A DNA stretch of 64,000 nt from Spinacia oleracea (taxonomy: Eukaryota; Streptophyta; Magnoliopsida; Caryophyllales; Amaranthaceae). Positions 23,221-31,500 of this stretch are shown here, one piece after another. Below the pieces are notes generated by a model that did not search any database, was not told where the DNA came from, and was given only the letters and a program-made list of their open reading frames with translations. Position 1 is the stretch's first letter, and each line of letters begins with the position of its first letter. The position numbers were made by a program, and so were the translations under genes. The stretch is taken from positions 17,880,001-17,944,000 of the forward strand of contig NC_079489.1 in assembly GCF_020520425.1 (NCBI RefSeq). The letters are read 5' to 3'.

Positions 23221-23879
23221 GTTTTTCAAAGTCTTTGCAACTAGTGAGCCAACAGAGGGCTGAGCTCAAGGGTCTCAAAATTATACTCTATCAAACCATG
23301 ATTAATGCCATTTGTGACTAAGAACAGGGTTTGAGCTCATTCAATTTTTTTGTTTGTGGTATCTTAGTGTTTTCTAGAGTTTTTTTTAGTCTATCACTTG
23401 GTCTTTTGTGGGAGAGAAAACATAAAGTATCTCATTAGTTTGCTCATGTCCAAGTGTCCAACTGTGGGTAGGATGTTGGTATAAGTTATTGGATGTCTTA
23501 CTTTTCTTCTCCTGTTGTATCTTTGAACTCTCGAGATTGACTAATGAGGAGTTTCTCCCTGCTGGGACTTTTCTCTCAAAATGTGAAAGAAAAAGCACCT
23601 GAAGCATATGAGTAAACAATCTCAAGTTTATAATTTTAATTTAATATAATTAAATTGAAACAAATTGAGAGACATTGTTGGCTAAATTTTAGCCATGATT
23701 GACTGCTCACTATATCTTCCTGTCAATCAAGGAGTTTATTCCCATATATGTATAGCAAACCTATGGCAAGCTGTTTTTTGTATTGTTGACCCCATAAGTG
23801 TTGATTTTGTCTTTTGGCCTTATTAGGTGGAGAACTTACTGAACGTGAAGCTGCTACAATTTGTCAATGTTGACCTGTA

Positions 23880-24690
23880 TGATGTCAAGGTAACTTGCTC
23901 TACTATCACAGGGATAGCTAACTTGCTCCCAGGAGCACGCACATGTGTCACGACCCTGTTGCTCTTCTCTTTCTGCTCTGGGGTAAATATTTCAAATGCT
24001 TCAACAAGTTGGGTCACTCTTCTTTGCTGATCAGGATCCTGCCTAAAAATCACTTGTCTAAGCGCATTGTCGAGCATCCATTCTTCCGTATTTTTCCTTT
24101 CTTTCATTCTTAGATGCCTTATATATATGCTCTCGTTCTCTGAGGTTGGTACAACAGATAAGTATTGTGGTTTGCGTGGGTTTATTTTCTTCAGTTTTTC
24201 CATCGCCTTGATGAATTTTGCAGGCACAAACAATTTTTTGAGCTTGCTGAAACTCTTGGACATTTGTTTTCATGAACTCTTCTGTTCATCTGGTTCTTTT
24301 TGTAAGATCTTTTACCTGTTTGCTGTTGCTTTTCTGCTGATCTACCAGTCACTTTTCCATCTATTTCACCACCTTAGCTGCAATTTTCTTCGATGGAGGT
24401 TGTAGGAGTTGAAATTCTCTCTCTGACAGAACTATTAGCCATTTCTTGGACTTGATTTGGCTGTTGATGAAATGACTCTGCATCATATTGTAGGATTGCA
24501 TTAAGTGCTTCTTGTACTAACTTTATGGCTGCAGTCTGTTGCAGTCCAAGTTTCTCTGTCTTTGCAACTTGGTCATCAACTTCCTAGAGATTGTTGCTGT
24601 TTTTACTCAGCTCCAGAATCAAGTTACTCATCTCATGGCTAGTGTTTCCATCTCCACTTTCTTTTTCATCTGCTTGAATGATATCTTGGG
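23880..24690 (-). pseudogene. Captured plant calmodulin-binding-domain protein fragment
   Basis: On the minus strand, residues read from 24,263 downward (KLFVPAKFIKAMEKLKKINP, then YIRHLRMKERKNTEEWMLDN, then ALRQVI and LVEAFEIFTP) match the pattern of the plant calmodulin-binding domain PF07839, whose hallmark is an 'RHQ-MEERKxAEEWMLDYALxxxV...LVEAFE' block at the C-terminus. Further upstream (about 24,480-24,560) KLVQEALNAILQYDAES resembles the acidic segment that precedes this domain in the family. Several stops and frame changes separate the pieces. After FTP the sequence no longer resembles the family. The host gene would bind Ca2+/calmodulin. This copy is a fragment inside CACTA-2 and unlikely to be functional. 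Confidence 0.7.
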
Positions 24691-24984
24691 CCTCATTCGT
24701 TTATGCTTCACTTAAAATTTTATGTTAAAAGTGTAGTTAGGTTATCAACATGTTGGTTGATTTATGGTGAATTTGCCTTTTATTGGGTTGTAAACTGTTT
24801 TGACTGGTATCTATTAATGTATTATAACATTCCCGGTATTGGGGAGGGTCAAATTACAAAGGAAATATTGCCGAAATTTTAACCTAGTTTACTTTTATTT
24901 TTATACTAGTACTGTAAGCTGCTTATTTTATTTAATCTATGGATTAAATAAAATCAGCTGCTCATTTTTATTAGAATATCCAAA

Positions 24985-25315
24985 AGTCATTTGCGTCGCA
25001 GATTAGCAAAAACTGCGACGTAAATGACCTTTTTTTTTTAACATGATGAACAGTCATTTGTGTCGCACTTTAGCTAATCTGCGACGCAAATGACTTTTTT
25101 TTAACATATTGAAAAGTCATTTGCGTCGCTGTTTAGCTAATCTGCGACGCAAATGACTTTTTTTTTTAACATATTGAAAAGTCATTTGACTCTTATTTGC
25201 GTCGCCCAAATGTGCGACGCAAATGACTTTTTTCATTTGCGTCGCAGCCAGTTGCGTCGCACCAATGTGCGACGCAAATGAGCTTAAATGACCGACGCAA
25301 ATGACTGTTTTTCCA
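24985..25315. repeat. Right subterminal GCGTCGCA palindrome array of CACTA-2
   Basis: About six alternating copies of AGTCATTTGCGTCGCA and TGCGACGCAAATGACTTTTT, separated by TTAGCTAA-like spacers or by TTAACATATTGAAA. This mirrors the left array in orientation, as expected for paired subterminal repeats. Confidence 0.75.
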
Positions 25316-25324
25316 CTAGTGATT

Positions 25325-26437
25325 GGGGTAACTCTTAAGTATGTTAGGGTAACTTTTCATTCCCTTTTAAATATTCATTATACACCATGTGTAATTAAGA
25401 ATTTGCATAGTTAACTTAGTCCCCATTTAGTTCACCTTATTTCTCATGATCTGATCTTCTGAACTTATTTTTCTGATCTATTCTGATCTGATTTTACAAA
25501 ATTACATTTACTAATACTAAATGACTTACGTGTAAAATAAATGTTACAAAAATTTATAATATTGTTATTAGTTATTTGACTTTGCTCATGATTTAACTAT
25601 TCCTTATATTAGAAAGACCTGGACATGATCTAGATAGATCGGTTATAATTTGGACATATCAGTTTTGATCTGGATATGATCTTGTAGATGCATACATTTG
25701 TCCCTAGGCCTGAAGCGGTGTGTTTAATGATGAAACTATAACCCACTTGTCAACAATGCACTCTGATTAGCTGAAGAACGACCCTCGACTGACTGAAGAG
25801 ACCATCCGGAGCAGAACCTGTTAAATATAGTAACTTCCATAAATAGAAAGTTTCCTAAAATAGACTCTACACGTACTTAGTCGCTTTCGCATCACGATAC
25901 GAATACAATCGTAACTTTATGTGATATACTAGGGGAGGCCTTATTGTTTTTAAAAAAAAAAAAATCAATTAAACTTTATAGTAATGGTCATACAATCCAA
26001 AGGATTAGATTGGTCAATAAATTTAAACGGTTGAGATTGATTGTTAGTGAAAATTCTTCCACGAATTTTAATTAAATTGTTAATTAGGTACATTGTGGTA
26101 CATAGCGGTACACGTCATTTATTAAACTAGTGGTAAATAACGGTACATGTTGTTTACTGTAAAATTTTCAATATCTGGGTAACTTTGAAACATTTTGATT
26201 TTATTGTAATGTAATGTAAAATATTTATTCTACAAACACCTTTAAAAAGAATCTGTTTACACAAAAACATCAACTTGCATGTATTTAAAAAATTCGCTAT
26301 CAAAGACATTGATACAATTGACACTTATAGTTGGCCCGTTGGAGGTATGATATAGATAACGTATATAGTTATCCACTTATCATTATTTAGATATTTTTTA
26401 TGGGTCGAAGACTTGGTAAAAGCACTATAATTATATA
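25325..26437. other. AT-rich intergenic DNA, no gene seen
   Basis: Around 25,440-25,690 the words CTGATCTGAT, TTCTGATCT and TCTGGATATGATC recur, probably from a decayed repeat. No open frame with recognisable domains occurs. Confidence 0.45.
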
Positions 26438-26446
26438 TTTATATAA

Positions 26447-26832
26447 GGATTTTTTGTCATTTAACACCTTAAAAAAATTAGTTTTTGTAATTAAACACCT
26501 TACTTATTTTTTTATTATATTTAAACACCTTAAAAATCTAAAAATTTATAAATCAACACCGCTTAACGATTTCCATAAGAAAAAAACGTTGATTTTTAAT
26601 CACGCTATAACTTCCAAAGCATAATTTGATGGTAGAAGGAGTTGTTTACCACCATTTCATGCCTTGGGAACTTTAGCATAGTTAAAAACTAATGGTTTTC
26701 TAACAAAAATTGTCAAGTGGTGTTGATTTCTAAATTTTTTTGCTTTTTAAGGTGTTTAAAAACAATAAAAAATAAGTAAGGTGTTAAATTACAAAAACTA
26801 GTTTTTTTAAGGTGTTAAATGACAAAAAATCC
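26447..26832. mobile_element. Mutator-type MITE with 9-bp duplication
   Basis: About 386 bp. Inverted arms of about 130 bp begin GGATTTTTTGTCATTTAACA and end in the complement ATGACAAAAAATCC. The 9-mer TTTATATAA is present at 26,438-26,446 and 26,833-26,841. Each arm repeats the phrase AACACCTTA (or TAAGGTGTT) several times. Non-coding. Confidence 0.8.
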
Positions 26833-26841
26833 TTTATATAA

Positions 26842-27141
26842 TAACTCAATTTGGCTATTGACTGTTGACTGTTTTACTCGATTGATTTAACACATTGTTT
26901 AAGTTGACTTCTTTTATTAACTGTTTATTGGTTTATAAATATGCTTGGTAAAATGAGCGTGGATTATTAATTTTAGACTTTTAGCTATGTAAAAAAGATA
27001 TTTAGGGACATTTTATAGATTTTGTTATTTATATACTTTTGTTTAGTCATCTTGTTCTAGATTTATTAGTCATTTATATATTTAGAATTTTCATTTGTCT
27101 TCCTTGGGTTACCTAACAAAACACATGAAATAAATCCCAAA
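26842..27141 (+). promoter_or_regulatory. Upstream region of the WAK locus
   Basis: AT-rich DNA without a gene. A TATATAT at about 27,075-27,081, some 60 bases before the ATG at 27,142, is a plausible TATA element. No other regulatory site is identified. Confidence 0.35.
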
Positions 27142-27777
27142 ATGCGGATAGAGAAGTTTGGTTGGGGTGATCGAACACTCGTACTGATTGTTGCCGCAAT
27201 ATTAATGGGCGTAGGCGAAGAAGTTGCTTCTGGCACTAGTATCTCACAAATAGCCCTCCCAAATTGCCCTGAAAAATGCGGCGATGTGGCCATCCCTTAC
27301 CCTTTCGGTATAGGGGATGGGTGCTACTATGATCACCCTGTAGACGGTTTATTCTACAATATCACTTGCGACTATAGTAAAGTCCCACCGGTTCCAACAT
27401 ACGGTCCAGACATTGAGATAGTGAATATCACCTTAGATGGTGAATTTCGAATACTTAACCAAAATTCCTATGTTTGTTATGATAGGTTCGGTAACCTTAC
27501 CAATGATTATTGGAATTGGATTGGAATATCAACATTTGCTCTTTCGACTACCCAAAATATTGCTGGTGCTATTGGTTGCGACACCTTTGGATCGTTCTCT
27601 GGTACGGGGAGCACGAGTATTATTACTAGAACTCTAGAAGTAAATTTCAGTCTGGGTGTTTGACTGGTTGCTCTAATCAAACTGGTGTGGGTAATAAATG
27701 TTCGGGTACAGGATGCTGCTTAGCCTCCATTCCGGATGGAATAACTGACGTCAGAGTAACTAAAATAAGTTTTGATA
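27142..27777 (+). pseudogene. WAK exon 1: signal peptide and GUB_WAK galacturonan-binding domain, frameshifted
   Basis: Starts ATG at 27,142. Residues about 11-30 are hydrophobic (LVLIVAAILMGVG), a signal peptide. The GUB_WAK-type domain follows from LPNCPEKCGDVAIPYPFGIG (about residue 44), with the expected Cys pairs and the conserved GCDTFGSFSG. The frame stops at 27,661-27,663. However, from about 27,636 a frame offset by two reads on with family-like sequence (KFQSGCLTGCSNQ, CSGTGCCLASIPDGITDVRV, TKISFDK) to about 27,777, so a small indel around 27,634 broke the gene. The remainder of a normal exon 1, the WAK-associated C-terminal part up to the EGF exon, is absent. AT-rich sequence of unknown origin follows. 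Confidence 0.82.
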
Positions 27778-28064
27778 AGGTCTAAGAAGTCCATAATAAG
27801 CTAAGTTATGTTCAGATAAGTTCAGGAAAAATAAGTGAAAATCGATCATGTGAATAAAATACATCCTTAAGTGTACGTGTTGAGTGGATGAGTAATGAGT
27901 GGTGGTGAGATTTAACAAGTTAGTCAAATTAAGGTGGTAAAATACCAAAAAGAAAAAAAAAAACAAGTAAAGGGTGATAATTCTCAAAGAGATCTAATCT
28001 ATTAGGTAATGTTGGATGAGATTGTAGGGTTTGTAGCTAATTCATTGTTCCGTTAAAATCCAGA
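27778..28064 (+). other. Remnant between WAK exons 1 and 2
   Basis: Expected to hold the end of exon 1 and an intron. What is seen is AT-rich DNA with CAGATAAGTTCAGG-type phrases found elsewhere in the window as dispersed repeats, then AATCCAG (28,058-28,064), a plausible intron acceptor. No coding sequence is recognisable. Confidence 0.4.
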
Positions 28065-28071
28065 TATTGAT

Positions 28072-28076
28072 GAATG
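28072..28076 (+). repeat. Target-site duplication GAATG (left)
   Basis: GAATG here and at 40,475-40,479 directly flanks the Tat element. It consists of the Glu codon and first two bases of a Cys codon in the WAK EGF exon. Confidence 0.92.
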
Positions 28077-28529
28077 TGTACGGGGTGTCCTACCGGCACC
28101 ACCGGGTACTGGCAGAACTCCCCGTATGTAAACTTAACCTGCAGGTAATCTGGTCATCTTAGGTAAATATCCTCTACCGGCATTATTTGCAAGACAACCT
28201 ACCGGCATTATCATGAAGACAACCAACCAAGGGTCACTATCAACAGGTCGCTATCTAACCACAAGGGACCTACCAGATCGTACCCTTGGATTGGTCTATA
28301 TAAGGAGCACCTCATTTATTGCTATGAGGGACACAAACACTTAAACACACTTCTTTCTTACTCCCTAATCATCTCTTAATCTCTCAGTAATCTTACTTAA
28401 TCATCGGAGGGGGATCCTCGAACCACCCCCGAGGCTAGTTAATCCATTCTGTTGTGCAGATATCAACCGGCAATCTCGACAGGAATCCAGTATCCCACAG
28501 TCAGCTGTTCTCATTCCACACCCGGAACA
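28077..28529 (+). repeat. 5' LTR of the Tat element
   Basis: Begins TGTACGGGGTGTCC and ends CCACACCCGGAACA. TCTATATAAGG at about 28,296-28,306 is a good TATA box, giving a transcript start some 30 bases later near the CATTTATTGCTATGAGG segment. The phrase TACCGGCA recurs four times in the first half. Near-identical to the 3' LTR. Confidence 0.93.
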
Positions 28530-28531
28530 AT

Positions 28532-28549
28532 TGGCGCTAGAAGGAGGGG
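28532..28549 (+). promoter_or_regulatory. Primer-binding site of the Tat element
   Basis: TGGCGCTAGAAGGAGGGG starts two bases after the 5' LTR. TGGCGC directly after the LTR is the usual start of plant Gypsy primer-binding sites and should pair with the 3' end of a host tRNA. Which tRNA was not determined. Confidence 0.75.
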
Positions 28550-28581
28550 AACTTATCCCTTGAAACGGTAGAACAGTCAGC

Positions 28582-31500
28582 ATGGATTTCTCACAGAAAG
28601 ACGGTAAAAAATCAAAGAAAAGTCAAGAAAAAGCAACAACCCCACAACCGGCGACAACCTCCAAGTTTCAACCCTCACTTCTAAACCCCGTCCATCCGTC
28701 ACAAGCACAATCAGTTATCAGCCCAATAAAAAAAAACACCTCGATACCGGCACAAAGGGAATTCACAGTGGAGGATGATGATGAGTTAGAAATAGAAAGC
28801 CCTGCCAGAGAGCAACCGAAAACTCCGCTGGAGCAGACGCTGCAGGAGCGCCTGTCTCCCCTGTCGGAAGTATTCACGGGAGAGCAATTGAAAACACTGT
28901 CAGCGGTGATGGCCGCTTTGTCAGAGCTACCAGCTTCGCAGCAGCCAGGGTCAGTCGGCAGTCTAAGAAAGACCAGGTCGGCGGTTCCCCAGTTACCTGT
29001 TAGGGATCTCCTAACCGCCCTGAATCAAGAAAACACCCCAGAAAAAAGAAAGCGCTCGGATCCGGCGGAAACAGAATGGCCTGAAACAGAGCAAGTCCCC
29101 ACCGCGGAATATGAACGAAGAGCGCCGGTTCTACAGATAGCTAGACGGCAGACAATCCAGCCAAAGGATTCTCCCCTGTGCCGAGAAATCCTAGAAGAAA
29201 GGATGGAAAGGATAAAAATCCCGACAGGAAGATACGATGGGACGACAGATCCGGAGGATCACTGCACCACATTCGAACAACACATGATGCTGTACACTGA
29301 TTCTGATGCCATGTGGTGCAAAGTATTCCCATCCACACTCCTAGGAGTAGCAGCGAGCTGGTATAAGGGCATAGAGGCACACTCCATATACAGTTTCCGA
29401 CAGCTGCAGGCGTCGTTTTTGTCACGATTTGTGAGCAAACAGAAGAGAAAGAAATCATCGGGAGAGTTGATGTCGTTCGCTCAAAGAGATAGAGAGCCGT
29501 TAAGGGATTATCTCACCCGCTTTAACAACGAGTCAATCACTATTCCCAATTTGCAGCAGGAGGTTGCTGTTCTGGCTCTTATGAGGGGAATGCAAGAGTG
29601 CGAATTCAAGAAATATCTCAGCCGGAAGTCATACACCAATCTGGGTGACGTCCTGCACAAGGCCAACGAGTACATCAGGGGGGATGAAATGATGAAGATC
29701 TCCAATGTGGTAGTGGCAACCGGCGGAAATGTCGGGTACAATCCAGGCTATAACCCACAGACGGGAAAAGGAGGAAACAATTTTCATCAGAGCAATAATC
29801 AGCAAGGGGCAGGCCAGAGAAACCAGAATAACAGAAATGCCAATCCACAAGGGCAGAGAAGCCGGCAAGACAGAAGGGAGTCCAGAGGACTCTTTGATAA
29901 CTACACTCCGCTGAACACACCGCGGACGGCAATTTATAACATAAACAACAAGATGGATGGCTGGAGAAGGCCGCCACCAATGCAGAGTAGGGAAAGGAAT
30001 GTCAAGAAATTCTGTGACTTCCATAATGAGCACGGCCACCTAACAGAGGACTGCAGAGACCTCAAAGACAACATTGAGGATATGGTCAGAAAGGGGTATT
30101 TCTCACAGTATAGGGCAAGGCAGGGAAATGGTAACAACAACTCGGTGGGAGGAAACCCTACCAATTCATACCGGCCACAACAGCAAAATCAACAACAATA
30201 CCCTAGAATCGAGCAACCATATCAGCCGCCTAGAATCGAGCAAAAACAGCCGGAAACCAGTGCCAGAGCAGAACAGAGGGATGGCGGGAAAAAACCACCC
30301 GTGTATGTAATTTCTGGCGGCCCAGTCCACGGAGGGACAATAAGCGGCGCCAGTAGAAGCTTGGAGGAACACAGGCACATGGTAAACTTTCATAACACAA
30401 GAGTGTGGCCTAACCCACCCAGCATACCAGTGATGACATTCTCGGAATCGGATTGCAGAGGCATCATTTTCCCGCATGATGACCCACTAGTTCTTACAAT
30501 TGATATAGCAAATGCCGATGTGAACAGAGTACTGGTAGACAGCGGCAGCTCAGCAAACATCATCTTCTGGGAAGCTTTCAAACAATTGCACATACCAGAG
30601 GACGAACTTCAAAGGGTAAACTACCCAGTAATCGGTTTCTCAGGATCTACAGTGTACCCAGAGGGTAGTATAAGGCTGCCGGTGAAAATCGGAGAAGGAT
30701 CCGAAATGCGAGATCTCATGGTGGATTTCCTAATCATTAAAGTGCCAGCGGCCTACAATGTGATCATCGGTCGCCCATTCATACATGACGTGCAGGCGGT
30801 AGTCTCCACCTATCACTTGACAATGATATATATGTCGAACCTGGAAAGGCCGGCAAAGATAAGGGGAAGTCAGTTGGCGGCAAGGTCCTGTTACTTGACT
30901 GCTTTGAGAACACCGGGAAGAATGGTCCCAGAAGTGAACTTGACTACTGAGCCGGCAAGGCAAGAGATACACTTGACTACTAAGCCGGCAAGACAAGAAC
31001 AACTGTCAAAAAGGAAGAGCTGCACAAAAAGGGGTCGAACCGACCTAAACATGGAACACTTTGATGAAAGGCCGGTATCAGCACCAAGACCAATGCCAGA
31101 TGGTCTGACAGAAAATTTTGAGCTGGAGGCTGGAAACATGGATAGAACAGTCGTGATCGGTACGGAAATGGGGAGTGACATGAAGGTCAACCTCATAAGC
31201 TTGCTGAGAGAGCACGCGGACATCTTCGCATTCTCGGCGGATGAGATGCCTGGTATCGATCCAGAGATAATGGTTCACCGATTAAACGCCGACAGAAATG
31301 TTAGGCCTGTACGGCAGAAAAAACGTAATTTCTCCACGGAAAAAATGACAGCAATACAAGAAGAGGTGGATAAACTTCTGGCGGCAGGTTTCATTGAGCC
31401 ATGTGACTACCCCGAATGGTTGGCAAACGTGGTAATGGTAAAAAAGTCAAGTGGGTCATGGAGAATGTGCGTAGATTTCACCAACCTTAACAGAGCATGT

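Larger units (their letters stand above)
21148..25321. mobile_element. CACTA transposon carrying host-gene fragments (CACTA-2)
   Basis: Ends CACTAGTGGAAAAAC (21148) and GTTTTTCCACTAGTG (25321), flanked by the 3-bp duplication ATT (21,145-21,147 and 25,322-25,324). Both subterminal zones hold palindromic GCGTCGCA arrays. No transposase is recognised. Instead the interior has a leader-like GC-rich segment (about 21,480-21,700: two copies of a CCTCATCCTCCATCGATCTTC-type phrase and a CCG triplet run), AT-rich sequence, and two minus-strand host-gene fragments: thioredoxin (about 22,985-23,220) and calmodulin-binding protein (about 23,880-24,690). This is a Pack-CACTA configuration. The same ends and repeats occur in CACTA-3, so they belong to one family. 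Confidence 0.88.
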
